DNA of 59,213 nt from an uncultured Alphaproteobacteria bacterium (lineage in GTDB: Bacteria > Pseudomonadota > Alphaproteobacteria > Rhodobacterales > Rhodobacteraceae): positions 1-59,213 of the forward strand of contig CACJWR010000007.1 in assembly GCA_902596985.1 (NCBI GenBank), in the 5' to 3' direction. Shown here one piece after another: positions 44,796-54,041 of this stretch (position 1 is its first letter; each line of letters opens with the position of its first letter). The translations under genes were made by a program, and so were the position numbers. The notes beneath the pieces are model-generated. The model saw only the letters and a list, made by a program, of their open reading frames with translations. It was not told the DNA's origin and searched no databases.

Positions 44796-46142
44796 ATGAA
44801 ACTCAGCCAATATTTTTTGCCAGTTTTAAAAGAAGTTCCAGCAGAAGCAAAAATAATTAGTCATCAGCTCATGTTGCGCTGTGGAATGATTAAACAGACA
44901 ACGGCTGGCATATATTCGTGGCTACCACTAGGCTTTAAAGTTCTTAAAAAAATTGAAGAAATTGTGCATGATGAGCAGATAAAAGCAGGGCATATCCCCA
45001 TGTTAATGCCAACAATTCAACCAGCGGAGTTGTGGCAGGAAAGTGGAAGATATGATGACTATGGTAAGGAAATGCTGAGAATTAACGATCGGCAAGATCG
45101 TAATTACTTATATGGTCCGACCAATGAAGAATTAATAACAGACATATTTAGGTCTAATGTATCTTCCTATAAGGATCTTCCTCTCACTCTATACCACATT
45201 CAGTGGAAATTCCGTGATGAATTAAGACCGAGATTTGGCGTGATGAGAGGAAGAGAGTTTTACATGAAAGATGGCTATAATTTTGATTTGAACGAAAAGG
45301 AAGCCATAAACGCCTATAATAGACATTTCGTAAGCTATTTAAGAACATTTAATAGGATAGGATTACAAGCGATACCAATGAGGGCTGAGACGGGGCCCAT
45401 TGGAGGTAACTATAGTCATGAGTTCTTGGTTTTGGCAAATACCGGGGAAAGCAAAGTCTTTTTTGATAAAACTTTGCTTGACCTGGATACAGGTCAGGGA
45501 AAACTTGACTACTATCAGAATACCGATATTGAAAAAGTTGTGGAAAGATTCACTAAACCATATGCTAGAACTGAGGATACTCATGATGAAAATCTCTTCC
45601 TAGAGGTTCCAGAAGATCGTAGGATAGAAAGTAAAGCGATTGAAGTAGGCCAAATATTTTATTTTGGCACTAAATATTCAGAGCCAATGAAAGCTTTTGT
45701 TGTGAGTCCTGCTGGCAAAAGGGTGCCTGTACATATGGGAAGCCATGGAATAGGGGTTTCTCGATTAGTAGGCGCAATTATCGAAGCGAGCCACGATGAG
45801 AAGGGTATTATTTGGCCAGAGCCAGTTGCTCCCTTTTTTGCTGGCCTTATAAATTTAAATTACAGAGACGAGGAGTGTATCAAAGTTTGTGATCAAGTTT
45901 ATGAAGAACTAGGTTCCAATGGAATCGAGATTCTATATGATGATACAGACGAAAGACCGGGATCTAAATTTGCAAAAATGGACTTAATAGGGTTGCCGTG
46001 GCAAATTGTTGTTGGCCCGAAGGGTCTTAAAGAAGGGAAAATAGAGCTTGTATATAGAAGAACTGGGGAGGCAACTCTATTAACTTTGGGGGAGTTATTA
46101 GAAAAAATCTCTACTGCTCATAAAGCCCTTTTGGAAGTTTAA
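44796..46142 (+). CDS. proS: prolyl-tRNA synthetase, short alphaproteobacterial form
   Basis: 448 residues, class II synthetase lacking the roughly 180-residue editing (INS) domain present in the E. coli enzyme. Motif 1 region [20 protein letters not shown], motif 2 [35 protein letters not shown], and motif 3 [19 protein letters not shown]; the C-terminal anticodon-binding domain follows ([19 protein letters not shown]). Alphaproteobacteria commonly have this short form and use separate enzymes to clear Ala-tRNA-Pro. GAGGAG precedes the ATG. It is upstream of the lol genes as in many relatives. Confidence 0.96.
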   Translation: MKLSQYFLPVLKEVPAEAKIISHQLMLRCGMIKQTTAGIYSWLPLGFKVLKKIEEIVHDEQIKAGHIPMLMPTIQPAELWQESGRYDDYGKEMLRINDRQDRNYLYGPTNEELITDIFRSNVSSYKDLPLTLYHIQWKFRDELRPRFGVMRGREFYMKDGYNFDLNEKEAINAYNRHFVSYLRTFNRIGLQAIPMRAETGPIGGNYSHEFLVLANTGESKVFFDKTLLDLDTGQGKLDYYQNTDIEKVVERFTKPYARTEDTHDENLFLEVPEDRRIESKAIEVGQIFYFGTKYSEPMKAFVVSPAGKRVPVHMGSHGIGVSRLVGAIIEASHDEKGIIWPEPVAPFFAGLINLNYRDEECIKVCDQVYEELGSNGIEILYDDTDERPGSKFAKMDLIGLPWQIVVGPKGLKEGKIELVYRRTGEATLLTLGELLEKISTAHKALLEV

Positions 46143-46149
46143 GATCTGA

Positions 46150-47421
46150 ATGACTACTTTTAAAAAATATGAGTTCATAATTGCATGGCGTTATCTAATG
46201 TCAAAAAGAAGGGAAGGCGGTATATCTATAATAGCATGGTACGCTCTCATAGGCGTGGTTTTGGGAGTAGCAACATTAGTGATAGTCCAGGCAGTGATGA
46301 TTGGCTTTAGAACAGAATTTGTTGAAAAGATTGTTGGGGCTAATTCCCATCTCGCAATTTACAAAAAGTCTCTAACCACCGACCTTGAAGAGGGTTTTAA
46401 TTTTGACGAAATACGAACCATCATACAAGACTTAAAGAATAAAAAGAATTTCAAAGCAGCGTATCCTCTGGTCAAAGGTCAAGTTCTAGCTAGTAAAAAC
46501 AATAACAGTACTGGGGTAGAAGTTTATGGTATTGGCAAAAGCGAATTGGCAAATATAGGGTTAGTAAATGAGCCCGTCAGTTCTGAGGGAAGAGTGGAAA
46601 ATTTTAATAAGGGGGTAGCTATAGGAGCTCAACTCGCTAGAAAACTGAATATATCTATTAATGACACAATTAAACTCATCAGTCCGAATGGGGCAAAATC
46701 AGTCTTTGGAACTATTCCAAGGGTAAATGTGTATAAAGTAAAATATATATTTTCAGTTGGCCGATATGACATAGACAGTACGAGAATCTATATGCCGATA
46801 AAAGATGCCCAAGTTTTTTTTAATAGAGCTAATAAGGCTGACTTAATCGAAGTAATTTTGGAAGACCCATTTGATGTTGATGTATTCAAAAAAAATATTG
46901 CAGGTGAGTTGGGAGGAAGATATTTTCTTTGGTCGTGGAAAGAGAGAGCAGCGGCTTTCTTAGATGCTTTAGATTTGGAACGTAGAGTAATGTTTATAAT
47001 TTTGTCGCTCATAGTGTTGATTGCCGCTATGAATATTATTTCTGGGCTGGTAATGCTAGTTAAAAATAAAGGTAGAGATATCGGAATACTTCGGTCTATT
47101 GGGTTAACGAGATCATCAATTTTAAGAATATTTTTTATCTGTGGGAGTTTAATTGGGGTGTCTGGAACGATCTTAGGTGTCATTATCGGGATGCTATTTG
47201 TAATTTACATAAATGAAATACAATGGCTTGTTGAGTACATAATTGGATCCTCAGTTTGGAATGAAGAGATAAGGTTTCTGGCTCAAGTGCCAGCAAGGCT
47301 AAGAATAGAAGACGTAGTTTTTGCGTTGTCGGTCTCTTTGTCCATCTCTTTTGTAATAACAATTTTTCCTGCCAGAAAAGCAGCGAATTTGGATCCTGCA
47401 GAGGCTTTGAAGTATGAATGA
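46150..47421 (+). CDS. lolC: lipoprotein-releasing ABC transporter permease (LolC/LolE family)
   Basis: 423 residues. N-terminal FEFIIAWRYL-like start (YEFIIAWRYLMSKRREGGISI), first membrane helix about 26-48, a large periplasmic domain, then three helices at about 275-300, 325-355 and 385-405 with FtsX-type motifs (LVMLVKNKGRDIGILRSIG, FPARKAANLDPAEALKYE). It forms the inner-membrane part of the Lol exporter that releases lipoproteins to LolA. A single gene is present, so the complex may be a homodimer (LolF-like); LolC versus LolE cannot be told apart here. It overlaps lolD by 8 bases. Confidence 0.92.
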   Translation: MTTFKKYEFIIAWRYLMSKRREGGISIIAWYALIGVVLGVATLVIVQAVMIGFRTEFVEKIVGANSHLAIYKKSLTTDLEEGFNFDEIRTIIQDLKNKKNFKAAYPLVKGQVLASKNNNSTGVEVYGIGKSELANIGLVNEPVSSEGRVENFNKGVAIGAQLARKLNISINDTIKLISPNGAKSVFGTIPRVNVYKVKYIFSVGRYDIDSTRIYMPIKDAQVFFNRANKADLIEVILEDPFDVDVFKKNIAGELGGRYFLWSWKERAAAFLDALDLERRVMFIILSLIVLIAAMNIISGLVMLVKNKGRDIGILRSIGLTRSSILRIFFICGSLIGVSGTILGVIIGMLFVIYINEIQWLVEYIIGSSVWNEEIRFLAQVPARLRIEDVVFALSVSLSISFVITIFPARKAANLDPAEALKYE

Positions 47422-48100
47422 CATTGTTTTGAGGTTGCAGAAAGTTACAAAGACCTATGGTGGAAACGGTAATGTACCATTGGTTGAAATATTTAAGGGA
47501 CTAGATTTTTTTGTTAAGAGAAATGAAGTTGTTGGTCTTTTTTCTCCATCGGGTTCAGGAAAAACCACTTTTCTTCAAATTGCAGGCTTATTAGATAGGA
47601 AGTGTTCCGGTGATATTTATATAAATGGCTCAAAAGTAAACGCTAAAAATGACTTTCAAACATCAATGATTAGAAGAAAAAACATTGGTTTTGTTTTTCA
47701 GTTTCATCACCTCATTCAAGAATTTTCAGCATTAGAAAATATTATTCTCCCGTTACTTTTTGATGGTACATCGGAAGAAGTTGCAGTTAAAAAAGGCCAA
47801 CATCTACTTGAGAAGGTAGGGTTGCGTAAACGGATGGATAACCGACCAGCTGAATTATCGGGAGGTGAACAGCAACGGGTTGCAATATGTAGAGCAATTA
47901 TAAATGAACCGGCCTTACTATTAGCAGATGAACCAACAGGAAATCTTGATCAGTCAACCACTTCAAAAGTTATGAGTTTTCTAATAGAGTTAATAAAAGA
48001 ACATAATATTTCAGCAATTATTGCATCCCACAATCCAATGATTTCACAAATAGTGGACAAAAATGCAAATATAGAAGGCGGAAAGATAGTGTATAATTAA
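47414..48100 (+). CDS. lolD: lipoprotein-releasing system ATP-binding protein LolD
   Basis: 228 residues. Walker A FSPSGSGKTTFLQIAGLLD, Q-loop FVFQFHHLIQEFSALENI, signature LSGGEQQRVAICRAI, Walker B LLLADEPTGNLD and switch His in IIASHN. It powers the permease encoded just upstream. Its TAA shares the tetranucleotide TTAA (48097-48100) with the stop of the convergent M48-like gene. In many Alphaproteobacteria dnaE follows; not here. Confidence 0.95.
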   Translation: MNDIVLRLQKVTKTYGGNGNVPLVEIFKGLDFFVKRNEVVGLFSPSGSGKTTFLQIAGLLDRKCSGDIYINGSKVNAKNDFQTSMIRRKNIGFVFQFHHLIQEFSALENIILPLLFDGTSEEVAVKKGQHLLEKVGLRKRMDNRPAELSGGEQQRVAICRAIINEPALLLADEPTGNLDQSTTSKVMSFLIELIKEHNISAIIASHNPMISQIVDKNANIEGGKIVYN

Positions 48101-48969
48101 AACTTGCAGAGTTGTTTTAATGAAAGCCATTCGTTGTCATTTAAGCTCTCCTCAAGCAACTCAGTGTTACCGTCTGAACTGATAAATAGACCGTTATCCT
48201 TATCAAAACTCAACTTAGAAAAATTTCCAAAAACATAGATCAATAGAGATTTATCTCGTTGTTTAGAAAAGAACTTTTTTATTACCTTTTTGTTTTTAAT
48301 AGCCTCCAGAGCAAACTTGGTTGTTTCTGCTAATACAAATGCTCCATTCTTTTTTTTCAAGATACTGTAGGGCACAAGTAATTTTCCTCCAGGGAACAAG
48401 ATACTTCTATCTTCTTTTTGATTTATAATAATTAGCTCAATATCACTGCTCTTTGTGGTAAGGTAGTTTTTGTCTAAGCTTCGAATATATTCATTGGTCT
48501 TTTTTATATCGCAATATGATACCCCAGAAATTTCACTAAACATTATGTTACCAAGATTAATTTCTTGTTCAGTAGAGGTTATGGAGAGGGCAATTTTTTC
48601 AATAAATACTCTGAAGTAGCCTGAAAAAAAGGTAGAATAAACAATAAATAAGACAATGATAAAAAGCCATGGGAAAAATTTAGAAAGTTTCCTTCGCTTG
48701 GTTTTATTACATAAAAGCATCAAGTGGTTTACAGCATCACGGTCAAAAATATAAAGACTTTCAGTTTCTTCCAAATCCGGACAAAACATAGATTTCGACG
48801 CTTCTCTATTTTTTAAAAATATGGAGGAATATGCCCACTGCCTTATTGTTTCTCCATTTATATCAAAAATGTCTAGAGAAATCGAGCCAAACGCGACTAA
48901 GACTTCCGTGGGTTGATCAGAATGAGAGCTCCACTCGCCTTTAACCTCGAGTTTAGAGTAACCGACCAA
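48097..48969 (-). CDS. M48-peptidase-like membrane protein lacking the HExxH zinc motif
   Basis: 290 residues. An N-terminal beta-rich domain (about 1-88, ending SLYIFDRDAVNHLMLLC) resembles the DUF7092 domain found before alphaproteobacterial M48 peptidases. One membrane helix follows (99-117), then a region with LFPGGKLLVPYSIL (191-204), which matches the M48 stretch preceding the active site. Where HExxH should come, the sequence reads NGAFVLAETTKFALEAI, with no His pair. The C-terminus LNDNEWLSLKQLC also fits the end of such peptidases. I infer a catalytically dead M48 relative; an unrelated protein cannot be excluded. It is two bases after the fadD-like gene start side (stop of fadD-like operon faces away), so it may be read from that operon's end. 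Confidence 0.5.
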   Translation of the reverse strand: MVGYSKLEVKGEWSSHSDQPTEVLVAFGSISLDIFDINGETIRQWAYSSIFLKNREASKSMFCPDLEETESLYIFDRDAVNHLMLLCNKTKRRKLSKFFPWLFIIVLFIVYSTFFSGYFRVFIEKIALSITSTEQEINLGNIMFSEISGVSYCDIKKTNEYIRSLDKNYLTTKSSDIELIIINQKEDRSILFPGGKLLVPYSILKKKNGAFVLAETTKFALEAIKNKKVIKKFFSKQRDKSLLIYVFGNFSKLSFDKDNGLFISSDGNTELLEESLNDNEWLSLKQLCKF

Positions 48970-48970
48970 T

Positions 48971-50602
48971 CTATCTTAAATCCGGATGCTTATAATCCAG
49001 ATTTGCTACTAATTTTCTAAGTTCTAGTTTTGAAATTTTACCAGTTGCTGTGTGTGGAATTTCGTCTACAAAAATTACATCGTCTGGTTTCTGCCACTTA
49101 GCTACCCGTTCCGATACATGGCTAATAATACTATTCTTATCGGTATCTTTCCCGTCGTTCGTAACTATTACCAAGACAGGTCGTTCATCCCATTTAGGAT
49201 GAGGAACTCCGATTGCCGCCGCTTCAGCAACATCAGAATGACCAACTGCTGCATTTTCTAAGTCAATAGATGAGATCCATTCTCCACCTGATTTGATTAC
49301 ATCTTTTGATCTGTCTGTAATTCTCATGTAACCATTTTTATCAATGGTCGCAACATCTCCTGTATTAAACCAATTATCACTGTCGACGGCTAGTTCATCC
49401 ATTTTGAGATATCTTTTAACAACTGCAGCTCCCTTACAATAAAGATCACCTTGAGTACTTCCATCCCATTCTATTTCTTTACCATCATCATCAACAATTT
49501 TTAGATCCACGCCAAAAGGAGGGTGCCCAGTTGTTTCTTGTATGTCGAGCTTATCACTTTCGTTCAAACCTTCGATTTCCGGCTTGAATGAACAGATGGT
49601 ACCGAGTGGAGAGAGCTCTGTCATTCCCCAAGCATGTAGCACTCTTACCCCATATTTATTTTGGAAATCTTCAATTACACTTCTTGGACAAGACGAACCT
49701 CCTATTACTACACGTTTAAGAGAGCTGAGTTCCTTTTTCTCACTTTCAAGAAAATTTAATAGTAGTAACCAAACTGTCGGTACAGCTGCAGTAATAGTTA
49801 CACCTTTCTCAAGCATGTCGTAAAGAGAGGATGGGCTTAAATCGCCACCAGGAAAAACGATGGAAGATCCCACTAATGGGGCTGTGTAGGCTATAGACCA
49901 TCCATTAGCATGAAAAAGTGGAACAACTGGCATTATTGTATCGCTACTAGATAAATTAAGCATGTCGGGGGCGGCCTGTGTGAGAGCGTGTAATGTATTA
50001 GATCGATGAGTATACACAACTCCTTTTGGGTTGCCTGTTGTTCCAGAGGTATAGCATATTCCACACGCGTCTGTTTCATCCCCAGTTATCCACTCAAAAT
50101 TTGCACTTCCCATTGATAAAAGTTCTTCATATGAGATCACTTCTGAAAATTCTGTAAAAGGCAGGTCCTCTTTGGAGCATAGTATTACTAGTTTCTCCAC
50201 GTTAGGACAATCGTTTATTATTTTCTCGATTATAGGTACAAGGTCTAGATCAACGATCAAAATTTTATCATTCGCATGATTTATGATATAAATAAGTTGT
50301 TCAGAAAATAATCTTGGATTTAGGTTGTGATTAACTGCGCCAATTCCGGGAATGCCATACCAAACCTCAAGATGGCAATGATTATTCCACGCCATTACAC
50401 CTATGACATCTCTTTTTTTAACTCCTAGCTTCTGTAAACCGTCAGCTACCTTTTTTGAATTCCTCTGAATATTTTTATAGTTTGTATACGTGATTTTGCC
50501 TTTAGTGTCTTTTGATATAATTTTTCTTTCAGGATGGTACTTTGCAGCGTGGTCAATAATACTAGTCACTCGCAAAGGAAAATCTTGCATTAAGTTGTCC
50601 AT
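48971..50602 (-). CDS. fatty acid-CoA ligase (FadD / DmdB-like)
   Basis: 543 residues of the ANL superfamily. Motifs: CGICYTSGTTGNPKGVVY (P-loop, near residue 180), PVVPLFHANGWSIAY, HAWGMTELSPLGT, FNTGDVATIDKNGYMRITDRS, KSGGEWISSIDLE and PHTATGKISKLEL. The protein is close in pattern both to long-chain/medium-chain fatty acid ligases and to methylmercaptopropionate-CoA ligase DmdB. Its place at the end of a beta-oxidation operon favours fatty acids. GGGAG precedes the ATG. It lies 22 bases after the multifunctional gene, and the M48-like gene begins one base after its stop. Confidence 0.88.
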   Translation of the reverse strand: MDNLMQDFPLRVTSIIDHAAKYHPERKIISKDTKGKITYTNYKNIQRNSKKVADGLQKLGVKKRDVIGVMAWNNHCHLEVWYGIPGIGAVNHNLNPRLFSEQLIYIINHANDKILIVDLDLVPIIEKIINDCPNVEKLVILCSKEDLPFTEFSEVISYEELLSMGSANFEWITGDETDACGICYTSGTTGNPKGVVYTHRSNTLHALTQAAPDMLNLSSSDTIMPVVPLFHANGWSIAYTAPLVGSSIVFPGGDLSPSSLYDMLEKGVTITAAVPTVWLLLLNFLESEKKELSSLKRVVIGGSSCPRSVIEDFQNKYGVRVLHAWGMTELSPLGTICSFKPEIEGLNESDKLDIQETTGHPPFGVDLKIVDDDGKEIEWDGSTQGDLYCKGAAVVKRYLKMDELAVDSDNWFNTGDVATIDKNGYMRITDRSKDVIKSGGEWISSIDLENAAVGHSDVAEAAAIGVPHPKWDERPVLVIVTNDGKDTDKNSIISHVSERVAKWQKPDDVIFVDEIPHTATGKISKLELRKLVANLDYKHPDLR

Positions 50603-50624
50603 ATTTCACTCCCTAAATACTTTT

Positions 50625-52802
50625 TTAGTTATAAAACTTGCGGCCACTATTTGCTAGTTCTTTAATTATTTTTGGTGGAGCAAACCTTGCTCCATACTGA
50701 TCAGACAAGTCTTGGCATTCCGCGACCACATTTTTATGACCGACATTATCAAGCCAACTGAAGGGGCCACCTGCCCATATGAGACAGCCCCAGCCTAAAA
50801 TTCCTCCGACATCTCCTTCTTCAACACTAAGTAAAATGTTTTCTTCAAAAGCTCTTGCCGCCTCAAGTGCTTGAACATATGCAAGACGGTTTTTTACAGT
50901 TTCTGTTGGAATATCAGCAGACGTTTTTTCTATGTTTAGGTTTTTTAACCCTTCCCAGAGCGCTAAACGTCGACCTTTCTCGTCATATTCATAAAACCCC
51001 GCTAGTTCTTTTCTCCCAAGTCTATTTTTTTGAGACATTTCTAACAAAATATTTTCAGTTCCAGTTTCTTCGTATTTTGTTCCTAGGGCTTCCTTTGTCT
51101 CTTTTGCAACATTTAAAGCTAATGAAATAGAGAGTTCATCAAGCAATTGCAAAGGACCAACTGGCATTCCTATTTGCTTAGCCGCGTTCTCAACAAGAGC
51201 AGGTTCAATCCCCTCACTAAGCATCCTCAATCCCTCATTTATGTAAGGGATTATGCAACGATTTGCATAGAATCCTCTAGAATCATTAACAACTATAGGT
51301 GTCTTTTTTATCAAACTCGTATAATCTAAGGCCACAGCTAACGCGGTGTCATTTGTTCTCTCGCTCTTAATTAGCTCCACTAAATTCATTTTGTCAACTG
51401 GGCTAAAAAAATGTATGCCGATAAAACGGGTGCTGTCTGCTAATACCTCGGCCAACTTCGTTATAGGCAGAGTGGATGTATTAGATGCTAAAATAGCGCT
51501 CTCCTTTAGATGAGGTTCGATTTTTTTATACAAGTTATGTTTGAGCTTTAAATCCTCGAAAACAGCTTCTATGACTAAATCACTACTGGAGATTTTTTCG
51601 AGTGATGAGACCGTTTTTACCTTTCCGAGGAGTCGAATTTTTTCCTCTTCTGATAATTTTTTTCGTTTCACACTCTCATTCAAGAGCATCTCAATTTTTG
51701 TTTTTCCGGCTTCTGCAGACTCAATATTTTGATCAATAAGCAAGACTTCTAGCCCCTGCAATATAGATGCGTAAGCAATGCCTGATCCCATCATACCACT
51801 TCCAATAACACTGATTTGTTTTAAGTGTGTTTCATCTGCGCCAGCAGGTCGTTGATAACCTTTTTCCAGTGCGCTCTTATTTAAGAAAAGAGTTCTAGCC
51901 ATATTTGTACATGTATCCGTCATCAACACCTTCGTAAACCAACGAGCCTCAATTCTAAGAGCGCTATCGAAGTCAACGAGTGCACCCTCATAAATTGATG
52001 AGAGAAGTGCTTTAGCTGAGAAATACAAACCTTTCGTCTTCCCGTTAACCAACGCAGAAGCCCCAACAAATGACATGAACCCGCTAGGATGATAAGGTGC
52101 CCCGCCAGGAAATTTAAAGCCTTTTTGATCCCATGGTTTGACTAACTCCTGAGTAGATGCAGATAAGACCCAGTTCTTTGCTTTTTGGATTAATTCGTCT
52201 TCGGAAACAACTTCATCAACCAATCCAATGCTTTTTGCCTTATCACTTGTAAATAACTTCCCTTCCAATAGAACTGATGACGCACCCATAAGCCCCATCA
52301 TTCTAGGAACTCTTGTAGTGCCCCCTAACCCTGGAAAAAGACCAACGAGTATCTCTGGCAATCCTATTTTTGAGTTTTTCGACGATGAGAAGAAGCGACG
52401 GTGACAAGCTAATCCTATTTCCGTGCCTATTCCAGCACATATGCCACTTCCGGCAAACGCGACAGGTTTACTTTTAGAGGTGTCATCAATTCTTCCCAGT
52501 TCTATCTTTCTCAGTAGACCATGCGCTTCCATTATGTACTCAAATATCTTAGACGCTGGATCAGAGCCGGAATTCCGTTTTAATGCCTCTAATGTGGAAA
52601 GATCCATGCCCCCAGAAAAATCGACCTTACCTGAGGTGATTATGATACCTTTTATTTTTTCTTCGGATAATGCTTCCGTTACTAATCGTTGAAAACTTCT
52701 TAACCCATCTTCAGTCATGGTGTTCATGGACTTTTCGAGACAATTCCATGTGATTACTGCTATGCTATCTTTATCTACCTCTTTAGTAAAATCACTACCC
52801 AT
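50625..52802 (-). CDS. fadJ: bifunctional enoyl-CoA hydratase / 3-hydroxyacyl-CoA dehydrogenase (FadB/FadJ type)
   Basis: 725 residues. The N-terminal crotonase domain (about 1-210) retains both catalytic Glu: Glu128 in CAGIGTEIGLAC and Glu150 in IGLPEILVGLFPGLGG. The NAD-binding domain begins near 330 (ISVIGSGMMGSGIAYASIL) and is followed by VIEAVFEDLKLK, ASNTSTLPIT, GIHFFSPVDKMNLVELI and VNDSRGFYANR, with duplicated C-terminal helical domains. It carries out hydration and oxidation of fatty acyl-CoA in beta-oxidation, partnering the thiolase gene 12 bases upstream. Confidence 0.92.
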   Translation of the reverse strand: MGSDFTKEVDKDSIAVITWNCLEKSMNTMTEDGLRSFQRLVTEALSEEKIKGIIITSGKVDFSGGMDLSTLEALKRNSGSDPASKIFEYIMEAHGLLRKIELGRIDDTSKSKPVAFAGSGICAGIGTEIGLACHRRFFSSSKNSKIGLPEILVGLFPGLGGTTRVPRMMGLMGASSVLLEGKLFTSDKAKSIGLVDEVVSEDELIQKAKNWVLSASTQELVKPWDQKGFKFPGGAPYHPSGFMSFVGASALVNGKTKGLYFSAKALLSSIYEGALVDFDSALRIEARWFTKVLMTDTCTNMARTLFLNKSALEKGYQRPAGADETHLKQISVIGSGMMGSGIAYASILQGLEVLLIDQNIESAEAGKTKIEMLLNESVKRKKLSEEEKIRLLGKVKTVSSLEKISSSDLVIEAVFEDLKLKHNLYKKIEPHLKESAILASNTSTLPITKLAEVLADSTRFIGIHFFSPVDKMNLVELIKSERTNDTALAVALDYTSLIKKTPIVVNDSRGFYANRCIIPYINEGLRMLSEGIEPALVENAAKQIGMPVGPLQLLDELSISLALNVAKETKEALGTKYEETGTENILLEMSQKNRLGRKELAGFYEYDEKGRRLALWEGLKNLNIEKTSADIPTETVKNRLAYVQALEAARAFEENILLSVEEGDVGGILGWGCLIWAGGPFSWLDNVGHKNVVAECQDLSDQYGARFAPPKIIKELANSGRKFYN

Positions 52803-52814
52803 AATGTTTCCTTA

Positions 52815-54023
52815 CTAAACTTTCTCTATTATTGTTGAAGCGCCCATTCCAGATGCGACGCACAACGTCGTAAGTGCTATCGACTTTCCGGTTCTTTCTA
52901 GTTCATCTAATGCGGTTCCCAAAAGCATTGCTCCCGTGGCTCCTAAAGGATGACCCATAGCGATAGCACCACCGTTTACATTAAGTTTTTCATGTTCCAC
53001 ACCAAAATGTTCCATAAACGAGAGTGGTACAGAGGCGAAGGCTTCATTTACTTCAAATAAGTCTATGTCTTTTATGCTCATTCCACTTAGCTTAAGGACC
53101 TTTTCAGTTGCGGGAAGGGGTCCCGTAAGCATAATTGTAGGATCCGTTCCAATTTTTGAAGTCGCCACAATTCGTGCTCGAGGCTTTAATTCGTTTTTTT
53201 CTCCAAATTGTTTGTTTCCAATCAAAACAGCTGCTGCTCCGTCAACAATACCACTTGAGTTACCTGCATGATGCACATGATTGATTTTCTCAAATTCGGG
53301 ATATTTTAATAGCGCAACAGCATCAAAACCTGGCATTACCTCTCCCATATTTTTAAAGCTTGGCTCTAATCCACCCAAAGATTGCATTGAAGTTTCGGGC
53401 CGAATATACTCATCCTCAGCCAAAATAGTCAAATTGTTTTGATCTTTTATTGGTGCAATTGACTTTTTGAAATGTCCAGACTGCCTCGCAGCTGTAGCTC
53501 TTTTTTGACTCTCTACTGCAAAGGCATCTACATCATCTCTGGAAAAACCATATTTTGTGGCTAAAATGTCGGCTGAAATACCTTGTGGAACAAAGTATGA
53601 ATTCATTGCCAAAGTCGGATCAACTGCAATAGCCGCGCCATCTGATCCCATGGCCACACGACTCATCATTTCTACTCCTCCAGCAACGTAGCCGTTACCA
53701 GCAGACCCCTTCACTTGGTTTGCAGCTAGGTTTATAGCTTCTAATCCGCTAGCACAAAATCTGTTTATAGATAATCCAGGAGTGGACTCACTATAGTTGG
53801 CAGCAATGACAGCGGATCTTGCCAGACAGCCTCCCTGTTCCCCAACTTGTGTAACATTACCCCAAATGACGTCTTCTATTTCTTCAGTATTTAGACTATT
53901 TCTTTCACGCAATTCTTCTAAAATCTTCGCAGAAAGAGCAACCGCAGTAAGCTCATTCAGCGACCCTTTTTTCCCTCTGCCTCTAGGACTCCTAACTGTA
54001 TCATAAATATATGCATCTTCCAT
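52815..54023 (-). CDS. fadA: acetyl-CoA C-acyltransferase (thiolase)
   Basis: 402 residues, type II thiolase. Nucleophile Cys90 in SINRFCASGLEAI, GGVEMMSRV, then His358 in GGAIAMGHPLGATGA and Cys388 in LCVASGMGASTIIE. It cleaves 3-ketoacyl-CoA in the last step of beta-oxidation. It lies between the acyl-CoA dehydrogenase (18 bases upstream) and the hydratase/dehydrogenase gene. The RSPRGRGKKGSLNEL start is typical of alphaproteobacterial FadA/FadI-like thiolases. Confidence 0.94.
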   Translation of the reverse strand: MEDAYIYDTVRSPRGRGKKGSLNELTAVALSAKILEELRERNSLNTEEIEDVIWGNVTQVGEQGGCLARSAVIAANYSESTPGLSINRFCASGLEAINLAANQVKGSAGNGYVAGGVEMMSRVAMGSDGAAIAVDPTLAMNSYFVPQGISADILATKYGFSRDDVDAFAVESQKRATAARQSGHFKKSIAPIKDQNNLTILAEDEYIRPETSMQSLGGLEPSFKNMGEVMPGFDAVALLKYPEFEKINHVHHAGNSSGIVDGAAAVLIGNKQFGEKNELKPRARIVATSKIGTDPTIMLTGPLPATEKVLKLSGMSIKDIDLFEVNEAFASVPLSFMEHFGVEHEKLNVNGGAIAMGHPLGATGAMLLGTALDELERTGKSIALTTLCVASGMGASTIIEKV

Positions 54024-54041
54024 CTATGGATCCTTTCCCAT

